The notes under the pieces: generated by a model
Databases searched by the model: none
Seen by the model: the letters and a program-made list of their open reading frames with translations, nothing else
Told to the model about the DNA's origin: nothing
Part shown: positions 31,881 through 41,783 of the stretch, piece after piece
How the letters are laid out: each line of letters begins with the position of its first letter
How positions within the stretch are numbered: position 1 is the stretch's first letter
Program-made: the position numbers and the translations under genes
Origin: Marinobacterium lacunae
GTDB lineage: Bacteria > Pseudomonadota > Gammaproteobacteria > Pseudomonadales > Balneatricaceae
Assembly: GCF_000705555.1 (NCBI RefSeq)
Contig: NZ_JMQN01000015.1
Location: 372,001 to 436,000 of the forward strand
Direction: 5' to 3'
Length of the DNA stretch: 64,000 bases

Positions 31881-32552
31881 CTAGCCCAAAGAGCGAAGCA
31901 GCAAGAACAGGCCCAAGGCCGGAATAATCACGATCAAGCCGAGCAGCACTGGTGTACGAACATCCGAATAACCGCCAGAAACCGGTTTGCGGCCGTGGAT
32001 CATCCCCTGCACCAGTGGCTCGCCCTTGAAGCGCTGGTGATAGATGACCCCCGCGAGGTGCAGAAAAATAGCCCCGAGCAGCAGGTTGAAGTTGGCTTCA
32101 TGTATCTCGGTCATCAGCGAGGCTGTTCCCGAGCTTACCCAGGATGACAAAGGGCCTTCGGTGAAGATGTCATCGGTGGCGAACAGTCCGCTGGTAGCCT
32201 GTAGTGTACAGAGCAGGATCAGGGCGATGACCATCCAGCCACCCAGTGGGTTATGTCCGGTGTAGTGCGGCTCTTCACGGCGCATTGCTGTCTTGAAGTA
32301 CTGCAGCGTGTGGCCGGGGGCTTTGACGAAGCTGGCGAAGCGGGCATAGGGGGTGCCAATAAAACCCCATATCAGGCGGAAGAGGATCAGAGAAAGTATG
32401 GTGTACCCGGCGAGCATATGGGCGGTCATCCAGTTGCCACCCTGCTCGGCGCTCCACCATGCGAAGACGATTGTGCCCGCCAGCGTCCAGTGAAAGAGGC
32501 GGATAAAGATGTCCCAGACCGGCCGGGTCTGAGTCTGAGTTGATGCATCCAT
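31881..32552 (-). CDS. b-type cytochrome, cytochrome b561/Ni-hydrogenase family
   Basis: A 223-residue inner-membrane dihaem cytochrome with five hydrophobic segments, counting the C-terminal one. Likely haem-ligand histidines occur in RLFHWTLAG (near residue 21), MTAHMLAGY (near 45), and in the helix GAIFLHLAGVIYHQRF (near 160-175). Proteins of this type pass electrons to soluble periplasmic cytochromes, and the convergent cytochrome c' gene is the obvious candidate partner. The two are not in one operon, so the link is inference. Confidence 0.87.
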   Translation of the reverse strand: MDASTQTQTRPVWDIFIRLFHWTLAGTIVFAWWSAEQGGNWMTAHMLAGYTILSLILFRLIWGFIGTPYARFASFVKAPGHTLQYFKTAMRREEPHYTGHNPLGGWMVIALILLCTLQATSGLFATDDIFTEGPLSSWVSSGTASLMTEIHEANFNLLLGAIFLHLAGVIYHQRFKGEPLVQGMIHGRKPVSGGYSDVRTPVLLGLIVIIPALGLFLLLRSLG

Positions 32553-32672
32553 GAGGCGTGTGACTCCTGTGACGTGCGCAATGATGTGCTAACAGATACG
32601 GATCAGTATCGCTTAACCCCGTTTAAGAGTCATGACGTAGACTTCGGTTCCATATTCCTGATGCGTACAGAA

Positions 32673-32701
32673 TTCAAACAGGGCGGCAGATCAGGTAGAA
32701 T
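32673..32701 (+). promoter_or_regulatory. candidate sigma-70 promoter for prfB-lysS
   Basis: TTCAAA (32673-32678) and TAGAAT (32696-32701) are separated by 17 bases and lie 38 bases before the prfB start. Matches to the consensus are 4/6 and 5/6. Confidence 0.45.
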
Positions 32702-32738
32702 ACGCTCCTTTTTCCAAGCAACGAGTTTTTGACCCCCG

Positions 32739-33833
32739 ATGGAAATCAACCCGATTCTGAACAGCCTCAAGGATATCGGCGAGCGCACCAAGCTGCTGCG
32801 CACCTATCTCGAGTACGATGTGAAAAAAGAGCGCCTCGAAGAGGTGCAGCGCGAGCTCGAGGATCCGGCGGTCTGGAACGACCCCGAGAACGCTCAGCAG
32901 CTGGGTCGCGAACGCGCCACCCTTGAGGCGGTCGTCGAAACCATCGACGAACTGACCGCGGGTGTATCGGATGCACGTGAGCTGCTGGATCTGGCGGTCG
33001 AAGAGGACGACGAAGACACCGTTGCCGAAGTCGAGTCCGAGGTCGAAGGGCTGCTGGAGAAACTGTCACAGCTCGAGTTCCGCCGCATGTTCTCTGGCGA
33101 AGCCGACGCCAACAACGCCTTCCTCGATATTCAGGCGGGTTCCGGCGGTACCGAGGCTCAGGACTGGGCCAACATGATGCTGCGCATGTACCTGCGTTGG
33201 GGCGAAGCCAAGGGCTTTAAGACCGAGCTGGTCGAGGTCTCCGAAGGTGAAGTGGCGGGTATCAAATCGGCGACCATCCGTTTCGAAGGTGAATACGCTT
33301 TCGGCTGGCTGCGTACCGAAACCGGTGTGCATCGACTGGTACGTAAATCGCCGTTCGACTCGGGCGGTCGCCGTCATACCTCGTTCTCGTCGGTATTCGT
33401 ATCGCCCGAGATCGATGACAACGTGGATATTGAGATCAACCCGGCGGACCTTCGTGTCGATGTATACCGCGCCTCCGGTGCCGGTGGTCAGCACGTTAAC
33501 CGTACCGAGTCCGCCGTGCGTATCACCCACGAGCCGTCCGGCATTGTGGTGCAGAGCCAGTCTGCCCGTTCTCAGCACCAGAACCGCGACACCTGTATGA
33601 AACAGCTGCGCGCGAAACTGTACGAGATGGAGATGCTCAAGCGTCGCGAAGCGGCTCAGGAGATGGAAGACTCCAAGGCCGATATCGGTTGGGGCAGCCA
33701 GATCCGCTCGTACGTGCTGGATGACTCCCGTATTAAGGATCTGCGCACCAACGTGCAGACTTCCAACTGTGATCGCGTGCTCGACGGCGATCTCGACATG
33801 TTTATCGAAGCCAGCCTCAAGGCAGGCCTCTAA
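32739..33833 (+). CDS. prfB: peptide chain release factor 2, no programmed frameshift
   Basis: A 364-residue factor that reads UGA and UAA stop codons and triggers peptide release. The stop-recognition tripeptide SPF is in [15 protein letters not shown], and the catalytic GGQ is in [13 protein letters not shown]. In E. coli the gene needs a +1 frameshift at CUU UGA C after codon 25. Here the equivalent position reads CTC GAG TAC within [10 protein letters not shown], a continuous frame, with no internal UGA and no AGGGGG stimulator. The usual autoregulation is therefore absent. lysS follows 40 bases downstream, the normal prfB-lysS order. Confidence 0.97.
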   Translation: MEINPILNSLKDIGERTKLLRTYLEYDVKKERLEEVQRELEDPAVWNDPENAQQLGRERATLEAVVETIDELTAGVSDARELLDLAVEEDDEDTVAEVESEVEGLLEKLSQLEFRRMFSGEADANNAFLDIQAGSGGTEAQDWANMMLRMYLRWGEAKGFKTELVEVSEGEVAGIKSATIRFEGEYAFGWLRTETGVHRLVRKSPFDSGGRRHTSFSSVFVSPEIDDNVDIEINPADLRVDVYRASGAGGQHVNRTESAVRITHEPSGIVVQSQSARSQHQNRDTCMKQLRAKLYEMEMLKRREAAQEMEDSKADIGWGSQIRSYVLDDSRIKDLRTNVQTSNCDRVLDGDLDMFIEASLKAGL

Positions 33834-33873
33834 ACTGAATTTGACCGATTTAAGCCGATTTTAAGGTAGCCTG

Positions 33874-35403
33874 ATGTCCGACAACGCTCAGAACCCTCAG
33901 CTGAATGGCGAAGCGCCGCAGCAAGAAGAAAACCGCCTGCTCGCGCAGCGCCGCGAGAAACTCGCCGCGCTGCGCGAGCAGGGCAACGCCTTCCCCAACA
34001 CCTTCCGCCGCGACAGCTATGCCGGCGACCTGCAGAAGGCACACGGCGAGAAGAGCAAGGAGGAGCTGGAAGAGGCGGGCATCAAGGTCTCTGTGGCCGG
34101 TCGCATCATGCTTAACCGCGGCGCCTTCATGGTGCTTCAGGATATGAGCGGTCGTATCCAGCTGTACGTCAACAAAGAAGCACGCGGTTTTGCCAAATCT
34201 GTGGATCTGGGTGACATCGTGGGTATTCAGGGTACCCTGCACAAGTCGGGCAAGGGGGATCTCTATGTCGATATGGAGCAGTTCCAACTGCTGACCAAGA
34301 ACCTGCGTCCGCTGCCGGACAAGCACAAGGGTTTGCAGGACATGGAGATGCGCTACCGTCAGCGCTACGTGGACCTGATCACCAACGAGCAGTCACGCAC
34401 CGTGTTCGAGACACGCTTCCGCATCATCGCGGCAATTCGTCAGTTCCTGGCCGAGCGCCGTTTCCTCGAAGTCGAAACCCCGATGCTGCAGGCGATTCCG
34501 GGGGGGGCTTCTGCGCGTCCGTTCGTGACCCATCACAATGCGCTCGATATCGAGATGTATCTGCGTATTGCACCGGAGCTGTATCTCAAGCGTCTGGTCG
34601 TGGGTGGCTTCGAGCGTGTGTTCGAGATCAATCGTAACTTCCGTAACGAGGGGCTCTCGACCCGCCACAACCCCGAGTTCACCATGATCGAGTTCTATCA
34701 GGCCTATGCTGATTACCACGATCTGATGGACCTGACCGAAGAGATGCTGCGCACCGTAGCTCAGAATGTGCTGGGTACCACCACCATTATCAATACCGTG
34801 CGCAACGAAGAGGGTGAGGTGCTGGAAAGCTTCGAATACGACCTGTCGAAGCCCTTTGCGCGCATGTCGGTGTTTGATGCGATTCTACATTTCAACCCCG
34901 AGATCAGTGCCGAAGCTCTGGCCAACGAGCACGCAGCACGTGAGATCGCGCAGCGCCTCGATATCGATGTGAAAGATGGCTGGGGTCTGGGCAAAATTCA
35001 GATCGAGATATTCGAAGAGACCTGCGAACACCGTCTGCAGCAGCCGACCTTCATTACCGAGTATCCGACTGAGGTCAGCCCGCTGGCGCGCCGTAGCGAT
35101 GATAATCCGTTTGTAACCGATCGCTTCGAGTTCTTCGTCGGCGGTCGCGAGCTGGCCAACGGTTTCTCGGAGTTGAACGATGCCGAGGATCAGGCCGAAC
35201 GCTTCCGCAAGCAGGTTGAAGAGAAGGATGCTGGAGACGACGAAGCAATGCACTACGATGGCGACTTCGTTAACGCACTGGAATACGGCCTGCCGCCGAC
35301 CGCTGGTGAGGGTATCGGTATCGACCGACTGGTGATGTTGTTCACCGATTCGGCCTCGATCCGCGATGTGATTCTGTTCCCGGCCATGCGTCCGCGCGCG
35401 TAA
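33874..35403 (+). CDS. lysS: lysyl-tRNA synthetase, class II
   Basis: A 509-residue class IIb synthetase charging tRNA-Lys. An N-terminal OB-fold anticodon-binding domain (about 65-160, with [20 protein letters not shown]) precedes the catalytic domain. Motif 2 is [15 protein letters not shown], and motif 3 is [18 protein letters not shown] near the C-terminus. The first 20 residues are a glutamine- and asparagine-rich tail. A run of eight G (34500-34507) encodes Pro-Gly-Gly-Ala; the frame is intact across it. An intrinsic terminator follows. Confidence 0.98.
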   Translation: MSDNAQNPQLNGEAPQQEENRLLAQRREKLAALREQGNAFPNTFRRDSYAGDLQKAHGEKSKEELEEAGIKVSVAGRIMLNRGAFMVLQDMSGRIQLYVNKEARGFAKSVDLGDIVGIQGTLHKSGKGDLYVDMEQFQLLTKNLRPLPDKHKGLQDMEMRYRQRYVDLITNEQSRTVFETRFRIIAAIRQFLAERRFLEVETPMLQAIPGGASARPFVTHHNALDIEMYLRIAPELYLKRLVVGGFERVFEINRNFRNEGLSTRHNPEFTMIEFYQAYADYHDLMDLTEEMLRTVAQNVLGTTTIINTVRNEEGEVLESFEYDLSKPFARMSVFDAILHFNPEISAEALANEHAAREIAQRLDIDVKDGWGLGKIQIEIFEETCEHRLQQPTFITEYPTEVSPLARRSDDNPFVTDRFEFFVGGRELANGFSELNDAEDQAERFRKQVEEKDAGDDEAMHYDGDFVNALEYGLPPTAGEGIGIDRLVMLFTDSASIRDVILFPAMRPRA

Positions 35404-35415
35404 GCCGACTCAGCG

Positions 35416-35442
35416 AAAAGGCCGCCCTGTGCGGCCTTTTTT
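35416..35442 (+). terminator. intrinsic terminator after lysS
   Basis: Stem AAAAGGCCGC/GCGGCCTTTT with a 5-base loop and a run of six T. It begins 12 bases after the lysS stop. Confidence 0.9.
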
Positions 35443-35472
35443 ACGTCAACACTCAGTGGGTGAAGCCTGACG

Positions 35473-35919
35473 ATGGGGATCAAGCAGCTTTTATTTCCGG
35501 AAAGTGCCCGCAGTCTGCCGGGCAAGCGCTACATCAGTCTGGCGCTGCGTGGGCTGCATCTGGTGGGCGTTGCTGGTACTGCAGGACTGTTTTTATACAA
35601 TCTGCCAGTCGAGCAGTGGAAGTTATACGGTGTGCTGGCGTTGGTGACCGGTACTCTGATGATGGTGATGGAGATCTGGGGTGATGGTGTGTGGCTGTTC
35701 CAGCTGCGTGGGCAGGCGGTACTGCTCAAGCTGGTGCTGCTCGCTGTGGCGCTGATCTGGCCATCGACGGCTGTACATAATTTCGTCGCGATCATTCTGC
35801 TCTCGGCATTCTTCTCCCATGCGCCGGGCAGGATTCGGTACTATTCGATCTGGCACGGTCAGGTGGTCAAGGCGCTTCGTACCGCCGATGGCCGTATTCG
35901 TGACAGTGGGCAGCTGTAA
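35473..35919 (+). CDS. small membrane protein of unknown function
   Basis: A 148-residue protein with four hydrophobic stretches: about 24-43 (LRGLHLVGVAGTAGLFLY), 50-68 (LYGVLALVTGTLMMVMEIW), 83-97 (AVLLKLVLLAVALIW) and 102-116 (HNFVAIILLSAFFSH). The C-terminal tail is basic. I do not recognise a family motif. The start ATG lacks a strong Shine-Dalgarno. It lies between lysS (terminator between) and ung on the same strand with a 27-base gap to ung, so it may be co-transcribed with it. Confidence 0.7.
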   Translation: MGIKQLLFPESARSLPGKRYISLALRGLHLVGVAGTAGLFLYNLPVEQWKLYGVLALVTGTLMMVMEIWGDGVWLFQLRGQAVLLKLVLLAVALIWPSTAVHNFVAIILLSAFFSHAPGRIRYYSIWHGQVVKALRTADGRIRDSGQL

Positions 35920-35946
35920 CGAGACATTTGAATGGATGAGGTAATG

Positions 35947-36630
35947 ATGGCACTGGACAAGGCTCCGAGCTGGCAACCCCTGCTGGCGTCCGAATTCGAC
36001 AAGCCCTATATGCAGCAGCTGAAGGCATTCCTTCAGCAGCGCAAGGCCGAACATGTCACCATCTATCCGCACTCAAGCAACTGGTTCCATGCTCTGGAGG
36101 CCACGCCGCTGGAGAGTGTGCGTGTGGTGATCATCGGTCAGGACCCTTACCACCAGCCGGGGCAGGCCCACGGTTTGTGCTTTTCGGTCAAACCCGGTAT
36201 CAAAGTGCCGCCGTCACTGGTGAATATTTACAAAGAGTTGCAGGCTGATCTCGGCATAGCGCCGGTGAATCATGGCTATCTGGAGTCATGGGCCCGGCAG
36301 GGCGTGTTGCTGCTAAACGCTGTGCTGACCGTCGAGGACAGCAGCGCCAATGCCCATCAGGGGAAAGGTTGGGAGCAGTTCACCGACCGAATTATCCATC
36401 TGGTCAATGAACAGTGTGAACATGTCGTCTTCATGCTTTGGGGCAGTTATGCGCAGAAAAAAGGCGCCTTCATCGATACCGGTAAACACCGGGTGTTGAA
36501 AGCGCCTCATCCATCGCCTTTGTCCGCCCATCGCGGTTTTCTCGGCTGCAAACACTTCTCGCAGGCCAATGACTGGTTGCTCCGTCAAGGACGCGAGCCG
36601 GTTAACTGGCAACTGCCCCTGCAGATCTGA
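35947..36630 (+). CDS. ung: uracil-DNA glycosylase
   Basis: A 227-residue family 1 enzyme that removes uracil from DNA to start base-excision repair. The water-activating loop is [18 protein letters not shown], the uracil-binding region is [10 protein letters not shown], and the DNA-intercalation loop is [14 protein letters not shown]. The frame opens at 35932 (ATG) with further ATGs at 35944 and 35947; GAGGT sits about 5 bases before the last, giving MALDKAP, so it is preferred. It ends in a long perfect inverted repeat that starts in the stop codon. Confidence 0.97.
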   Translation: MALDKAPSWQPLLASEFDKPYMQQLKAFLQQRKAEHVTIYPHSSNWFHALEATPLESVRVVIIGQDPYHQPGQAHGLCFSVKPGIKVPPSLVNIYKELQADLGIAPVNHGYLESWARQGVLLLNAVLTVEDSSANAHQGKGWEQFTDRIIHLVNEQCEHVVFMLWGSYAQKKGAFIDTGKHRVLKAPHPSPLSAHRGFLGCKHFSQANDWLLRQGREPVNWQLPLQI

Positions 36631-36663
36631 TATTGCCTGACGCCACTGGCGTCAGGCAATATC
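36629..36663. terminator. perfect 16-bp inverted repeat with 3-base loop after ung
   Basis: Arms 36629-36644 and 36648-36663 are exact reverse complements, with loop ACT; the core is GCCTGACGCC/GGCGTCAGGC flanked by GATATT/AATATC. It starts within the ung stop codon and sits between convergent genes. There is no T-run, so it may be a bidirectional terminator, an RNase barrier, or a site for a DNA-binding protein. Confidence 0.55.
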
Positions 36664-36695
36664 AGAGCAGCCGGTCAGCTCTGGGAATGTCGAGT

Positions 36696-36947
36696 CTATT
36701 GCGGGGAACGGCGGTCATCGGGGGGCGCGTCTTGCGGCATTTCTACTCCGCATGCGTATGCCGCTTTCTGTAGCTTCTCCTGAGCGGGTCTGCTGTTCTT
36801 TGACGGTTTGCCCAGAAGCTTCTCCATGCACTGACGCTGTGCCGCCGTCAGCGGCGGTGGGGCGTGGTCCGAGGGTGGGCTGGTATTCGTTCCGGCCGCC
36901 ATGGCGGTGGTGGATAGCAAGCAGAGCGAGATCAGCAGGTATCTCAT
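36696..36947 (-). CDS. small secreted protein of unknown function
   Basis: An 83-residue protein with a signal peptide (MRYLLISLCLLSTTAMAA) and a mature part of about 65 residues. It is proline-rich at both ends (TSPPSDHAPPPLT and MPQDAPPDD) with a short helical core containing two cysteines (QRQCMEKLLGK and YACGVEM) that could form a disulfide in the periplasm. I do not recognise the family. The separation from the downstream exporter genes on the same strand is about 60 bases, so it could be their upstream or downstream companion; order places it after the outer-membrane channel gene. Confidence 0.65.
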   Translation of the reverse strand: MRYLLISLCLLSTTAMAAGTNTSPPSDHAPPPLTAAQRQCMEKLLGKPSKNSRPAQEKLQKAAYACGVEMPQDAPPDDRRSPQ

Positions 36948-37008
36948 GTGGGCGTTCTCCGGACGGGTTTGGCTAACCTGATGGTGGTGTTGGCGTGAGT
37001 TTTCGGTC

Positions 37009-38409
37009 TCAACTGCCGGTGGGTTCGTTCAGCATAGTGTCCCGGCCGCCGAGTGCTTGATAGAGTGTCGCCATCGCCGTCAGCCGCTTATAGCGACTTT
37101 CAAGCAATGATTCCTCTGCGCTGCGGCGATCATCCTGAGCATCGAGCCAGTCCTGAATGGCGGCCGCGCCGTTGCGGTATTGGCTTTCATATAGTCGCTC
37201 GGCTTCTGCAGCAGAGGCGTATTGCTGCTCCAGCTGTTGGCCCTGTGCCTGATAGTGGCTAATGGCGGAGAGTGCGTTATCCACATCTTCAAACGCCTGA
37301 TAGAGCGTGTCACGGTAAGTGATAATGGCACTTTCATATTCGACCCGGGCAATCTCTTTATTGATCTGCATTTCGTTCCATTGCAGGAATGGCAGTACGA
37401 GACCTGCGCCAAGGGTGCCGACTGGGTTGCTTAAAAGCTCCCTCAGTGCGCTGGAAGCATCACCGACCTGGCCTGTCAGGGTTAGTGTTGGCAGGTAAGC
37501 GGCAGCTGTCGCATCGCGGCTGGCAAGGGACGCACGCAGGCTGTACAGCGCGGATTTAACATCAGGGCGTCGCAGCAAAAGGTCGGCGGGTACGCCCGCG
37601 TTCACCTGCGGAAGCGGCGTCTCGGGTAACTGCGTTATGCTGGTTTCATGGCTGTTCGGTGGCTGGTTGAACAGTATAGCCAGCGCATTTTGGGCCTCGC
37701 CCAACTGACGCTCCAGTTCAATACGGTTTGCACGTTGTGCTGCCAGACTGCGGGTGGCCTGAAGGACGTTGAGCCTTGATACGGCGCCGGCCTCATACTG
37801 GGTTTGCGTTAATGACAGCGTTTTCTCGGCATATGCCAGACTCGCGTCAGTCAGGGTCAGGCGCTGCTGAAGGTAGCCTATCTGCCAGTACAGAGTGGCA
37901 GTGGTTGCCACCAGAGCCTGGGCTGTGGCTTCACGATCCTCGGCGCTGGCAAGGGCTGTCCATTTGGATGCATCGACATTGGCGGCGACACGGCCCCAAA
38001 GGTCAGCTTCGTAGCTAACAGACAGGGTAGCGTCGTAACTACGGCTACTACTTCCGCCATCCAGTGGTTTGCTGCGTGAGGTGGAAAGGCTGGCAGAGAG
38101 CTGGGGGAACAGCTCCTGCTCTTTAACCCCGGCTTGTAGGCGGGCTTTTCTCAGTGTCAGTGTGGCTTGGGCGAGGTCGTTGTTAGTTTCCAGTGCCCGC
38201 TCAATCAGTTGATTGAGCTGTGGATCATTAAATGCCTGCCACCAGGGGTCGACACCGGGTGCTCTGTTCTGCACTTGGTTTTGCCAGCCTGAGGGGACTG
38301 TCAGCGCGGGTGACTGGAACTCAGAACGGGTCAGAGCGCTGCAGCCGCTGAGCAGCGCAATACTGAGCGTCAGGGCCGCGATGCGGGTGTTCAATGTGTT
38401 TTTCGTCAT
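37009..38409 (-). CDS. outer-membrane efflux lipoprotein (OprM/NodT family)
   Basis: A 466-residue TolC-like outer-membrane channel. The lipoprotein signal ends in the lipobox LLSGCSA. Two efflux-protein repeats follow with long coiled-coil helices, including ETNNDLAQATLTLRKARLQ in the first half and GVPADLLLRRPDVKSALYSL, a typical OprM-family signature, in the second. It is the third gene after macA and macB (6 bases from macB), giving a complete tripartite exporter encoded in one operon. Confidence 0.93.
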   Translation of the reverse strand: MTKNTLNTRIAALTLSIALLSGCSALTRSEFQSPALTVPSGWQNQVQNRAPGVDPWWQAFNDPQLNQLIERALETNNDLAQATLTLRKARLQAGVKEQELFPQLSASLSTSRSKPLDGGSSSRSYDATLSVSYEADLWGRVAANVDASKWTALASAEDREATAQALVATTATLYWQIGYLQQRLTLTDASLAYAEKTLSLTQTQYEAGAVSRLNVLQATRSLAAQRANRIELERQLGEAQNALAILFNQPPNSHETSITQLPETPLPQVNAGVPADLLLRRPDVKSALYSLRASLASRDATAAAYLPTLTLTGQVGDASSALRELLSNPVGTLGAGLVLPFLQWNEMQINKEIARVEYESAIITYRDTLYQAFEDVDNALSAISHYQAQGQQLEQQYASAAEAERLYESQYRNGAAAIQDWLDAQDDRRSAEESLLESRYKRLTAMATLYQALGGRDTMLNEPTGS

Positions 38410-38415
38410 CTGAAA

Positions 38416-40365
38416 TTACTCTCGTGCCAGTGCGTCGACTGGGTCGAGCCGTGCGGCATTGCGCGCCGGCAGAAAACCAAACAGCACGCCAATCAGGGTT
38501 GAGCAGGCAAAGGCTGCCAGGATCGAGTTTGTTGAGTAGACCAGTGTGAAGCTGCCGCCGGAATAGCTGAAGCCCACGCCGATAAGGTAAGCCAGCAGGA
38601 TACCCAATAGCCCGCCACACAAGCAGACCAGTACGGCTTCGATCAGGAATTGACGCAGAATGTCGCTTTGGCGGGCACCGACCGCCATGCGTACGCCGAT
38701 CTCCCGGGTACGCTCGGTCACTGAAACCAGCATAATGTTCATCACCCCTATTCCACCCACAATCAGGGAGATCACAGCGATAGCCGAAATCAGCAGGGTC
38801 ATCGTGGCTGTCGTCTGCTCAATACTCTGGCGAATGGTGTCGGTATTGATGGTGAAGAAGTCCTGCTTGCCATGGCGCATCTTCAGTAGCGAGATGATTC
38901 CTTGTTCGGCGGCATCGCTGGGTACCGACTGATTGATTCTGACCGTTATACCCTCAAGATAATTTTGCCCCACCATGCGTCCGGCAATCGTGGTGTAGGG
39001 GAGCCACACATTGAGAGAGTCGTTGTTACCAAAAGCGCTTTCCTTGGGAGCGGTCACGCCCACTATGCGCACCGGGAGATCGCCGAGGAATATCACGCTA
39101 CCGATCGGGTCGCTGTCCGAGAAGATCGACTTGAGTGTGTTGCTGTCGATCACCGCTTCCTGTGCGAGCGAGGTTACGCTTTCATCATCCCAAAACTGGC
39201 CGCGGTCCAGCGTGTAGCCGCGTACGCGGAAGTAGTCGGGGCCGACGCCATTGGCTGTAACGGTTACCGCTTGGTTAGCATAGCGCAACGTTGTACTGGA
39301 GCTGATCGAGGGCGTCACGCTGTCGACGTAGCCGAGATTCTTGAGCGCATCTGCATCTCTGCTGGTGAGGGTGCGTACGCGCCCAGAGCGGCGATCGCCG
39401 AATCCACTGCCGGGTCGAATGTCGATGGTGTTAGTGCCCATTGAGGCTATATTGGTCAGGATCTGCTGTTGTGAGCCGGCCCCCAACGCGACGACGGAGA
39501 CTACAGAGGCGATGCCGATAATGATGCCCAGCATTGTCAGGAAGGTGCGCAGCCTGTGGGCCGACATCGCTAGTAGCGCCATTTTCAGCGCCTCTATCTG
39601 ACCTTCCCAGATGTTGAGCCAGGGGTGGCGAGGTGCTGAGCCTGCTCTGCCGGGACGGGCTGGCTGTTTGGGCGGGTCTGCCTTGCAGTGGTCGCGAATA
39701 ATCTCCCCATCCTTGATCTCGATAATGCGGTCGGCAAACTCGGCGACATTCGGATCATGGGTGACGATAATGATAGTATGGCCGTCATTATGCAGCTCAC
39801 GCAGCAGCCGCATCATCTCTTCGCCGCTGCTGCTGTCCAGTGCGCCGGTGGGCTCATCGGCAAGAATGACATCGCCGCCATTCATCAGGGCGCGGGCAAC
39901 GCTGACACGTTGTTGCTGGCCGCCACTTAGTTGACTGGGTTTATGGTCCAGTCGCTGGCCCAGTCCCAGGCGGGTGAGAAGTGTGCCAGCGCGTTCATGG
40001 CGTACCTGACGGTCCTGACGGGCATAAATGGCGGGAACCTCGACGTTGCCCATCGCATTGAGGTCGCCAAGCAGGTGGTAGCGTTGAAAAATGAATCCAA
40101 AGTATTCGCGACGCAGCTCGGCGAGCGTATCGGCATCGAGTGTCGATATGTCCTTGCCGTTGATCCGGTAGGTGCCGCTAGAGGGGCGATCGAGGCAGCC
40201 GAGAATATTCATCAGTGTCGATTTACCAGATCCTGATGCGCCTATTATCGCGACCATCTCGCCTCTGTGGATGGTCAGGTCCACCTCTTTGAGTACTGTC
40301 AGTTGTTGGTCGCCCGCGGGGAAGGAGCGGCTGATGCCATGCAGTTCAAGCAGTGCTTCACTCAT
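38416..40365 (-). CDS. macB: MacB-type ABC transporter, fused ATPase-permease
   Basis: A 649-residue protein with an N-terminal ATPase domain (Walker [10 protein letters not shown], signature [14 protein letters not shown], Walker [13 protein letters not shown]) and a C-terminal permease. The permease has one helix near residue 280 ([20 protein letters not shown]), a large periplasmic domain and three final helices containing [15 protein letters not shown]. The gene starts at an ATG (40365) or the GTG directly before it; macA ends at 40369. E. coli MacB exports macrolides and enterotoxin; the substrate here is not shown. Confidence 0.95.
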   Translation of the reverse strand: MSEALLELHGISRSFPAGDQQLTVLKEVDLTIHRGEMVAIIGASGSGKSTLMNILGCLDRPSSGTYRINGKDISTLDADTLAELRREYFGFIFQRYHLLGDLNAMGNVEVPAIYARQDRQVRHERAGTLLTRLGLGQRLDHKPSQLSGGQQQRVSVARALMNGGDVILADEPTGALDSSSGEEMMRLLRELHNDGHTIIIVTHDPNVAEFADRIIEIKDGEIIRDHCKADPPKQPARPGRAGSAPRHPWLNIWEGQIEALKMALLAMSAHRLRTFLTMLGIIIGIASVVSVVALGAGSQQQILTNIASMGTNTIDIRPGSGFGDRRSGRVRTLTSRDADALKNLGYVDSVTPSISSSTTLRYANQAVTVTANGVGPDYFRVRGYTLDRGQFWDDESVTSLAQEAVIDSNTLKSIFSDSDPIGSVIFLGDLPVRIVGVTAPKESAFGNNDSLNVWLPYTTIAGRMVGQNYLEGITVRINQSVPSDAAEQGIISLLKMRHGKQDFFTINTDTIRQSIEQTTATMTLLISAIAVISLIVGGIGVMNIMLVSVTERTREIGVRMAVGARQSDILRQFLIEAVLVCLCGGLLGILLAYLIGVGFSYSGGSFTLVYSTNSILAAFACSTLIGVLFGFLPARNAARLDPVDALARE

Positions 40366-40368
40366 CAC

Positions 40369-41610
40369 TTAAAACCCCATCGGGCCGCGAGGGGGCTGGA
40401 ACAGGTTGCCGTCGCCGCTGGACATGCCGGTTACGACCTGATCGCCTTCGTTAAGGCCTGAGGTGATTTCGGCAAAAAACTTGTTGTTAATGCCAACCTG
40501 AACAGGGCGGTATTCAACACGGCCTTCGCTAAGAACCGGAACCTGATAGCCCGTGTCAGGGCTGTTTGCCACGGTGGCGTGTGCTGGGCTGATGCTGCTG
40601 CCTGCGCCGGTCGGTGGCTCAGGCATACCTTTTTGAAGAATCTGTGCCGGCACCAGCAACGCGTTTTCGGATTTTGCCAACACTATCGATACCTCGGCGG
40701 TCATACCGATACGCAGAGTGCCGTCCGGGTTGTTCACATCAAACAGGCCGTTGTAGTAAATAGCATCGCTGTCGCTGGGCGTCATGTCGCTGTCATCGCC
40801 GTCCATCGAGGTGGGGCCCGGCTCTACGGCGCGCAGCGTACCCTCATAGCGGGTCTGCGGCTGACCAAGTATGGTGAAGTAAACAGGTTGTCCAGCTTTG
40901 ACGTTGACCACATCCGCCTCTGAAATCTGTGCTTTGATAGTCATCCTGTCCAGGCGGGCCATCTCAACGATGGTGGGTGTGCTCTGGTTGGCGTTCACGG
41001 TCTGCCCCTCTTCAACGGCGGTGTACACCACGGTGCCGTCCATAGGAGCGGTGATTTTTGTATAGCCCAATTCGACTTTGGCACTGTCAACCTTGACGAC
41101 GGCCTGTTCCCGCTCAGCCTGAAGTTGCTCCAGTTCGGCACGGTATACCCGGAGGTTGGCATCGGCGGTTTCATAGTCAGAGCGTGCGCTGGCATCGACT
41201 GCCTGCATCTTTTTCTGGCGGTTGAACTCTAGGTGGGCCTGTTCTATCTGCGCTTTCTTGGCTCGAATCTGGGCGTCAATGCTTTTCAGTGAGGCTTGGG
41301 CCTCCCTCAGGCTGTTCTGCTGGCTAAGACTGTCGATCTGCGCGATAAGATCGCCTTTTTTGACCGTCTGACCCAGTGCAACGGGCAGTGTTTGGATCTG
41401 CCCGGATACCTGGGCACCTACACTGACGAGCTTGGATGCCTGCAACATGCCGGTGGCCAAAACTGTCTCTTCTATCGTCCCGTGTCGCACGGGCTCCGTA
41501 ACGTAGCTGGGTGCAGGCGCTGTCGTGAAGTGGTCATATGCCGCATAGAGTGCGCCAGCGATTACGAGGGTCGACAGTGCCAGTAGCGAGTGTTTAATCG
41601 GCTTTTTCAT
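40369..41610 (-). CDS. macA: MacA-type periplasmic adaptor
   Basis: A 413-residue membrane-anchored adaptor. The N-terminal helix (SLLALSTLVIAGALYAAY) is followed by the lipoyl halves (VGAQVSGQIQTLPVALGQTVKKGDLI and ITAPMDGTVVYTAVEEGQTV), a helical hairpin at about 100-175, a beta-barrel domain and a membrane-proximal domain. An acidic insertion (SMDGDDSDMTPSDSD) at about 268-282 is unusual. It is the first gene of the macA-macB-channel operon; the promoter lies in the 173 bases before it. Confidence 0.93.
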   Translation of the reverse strand: MKKPIKHSLLALSTLVIAGALYAAYDHFTTAPAPSYVTEPVRHGTIEETVLATGMLQASKLVSVGAQVSGQIQTLPVALGQTVKKGDLIAQIDSLSQQNSLREAQASLKSIDAQIRAKKAQIEQAHLEFNRQKKMQAVDASARSDYETADANLRVYRAELEQLQAEREQAVVKVDSAKVELGYTKITAPMDGTVVYTAVEEGQTVNANQSTPTIVEMARLDRMTIKAQISEADVVNVKAGQPVYFTILGQPQTRYEGTLRAVEPGPTSMDGDDSDMTPSDSDAIYYNGLFDVNNPDGTLRIGMTAEVSIVLAKSENALLVPAQILQKGMPEPPTGAGSSISPAHATVANSPDTGYQVPVLSEGRVEYRPVQVGINNKFFAEITSGLNEGDQVVTGMSSGDGNLFQPPRGPMGF

Positions 41611-41783
41611 GGAGGGCGTCGTAGTCCTTAACTGCGTTGGTCCCGAAGGGCAGGTTAGTATATCGATTAGACGCGCTGAAAAGAGGGAAGGGGGCGTAAA
41701 GTTAGATTAAGAAGTGTTGACTTAGTGGCGCAGGTGGGTATGCCGACCCATTTCAGGGTCGGCCGGTAATGTGTGCAACGACG

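Noticed and set aside
32729-32926. Short frame overlapping the start of prfB, checked as a possible frameshift leader
   Set aside because: The annotated prfB frame runs uninterrupted with a family-matching N-terminus, and no UGA occurs at the usual site, so no frameshift is needed.
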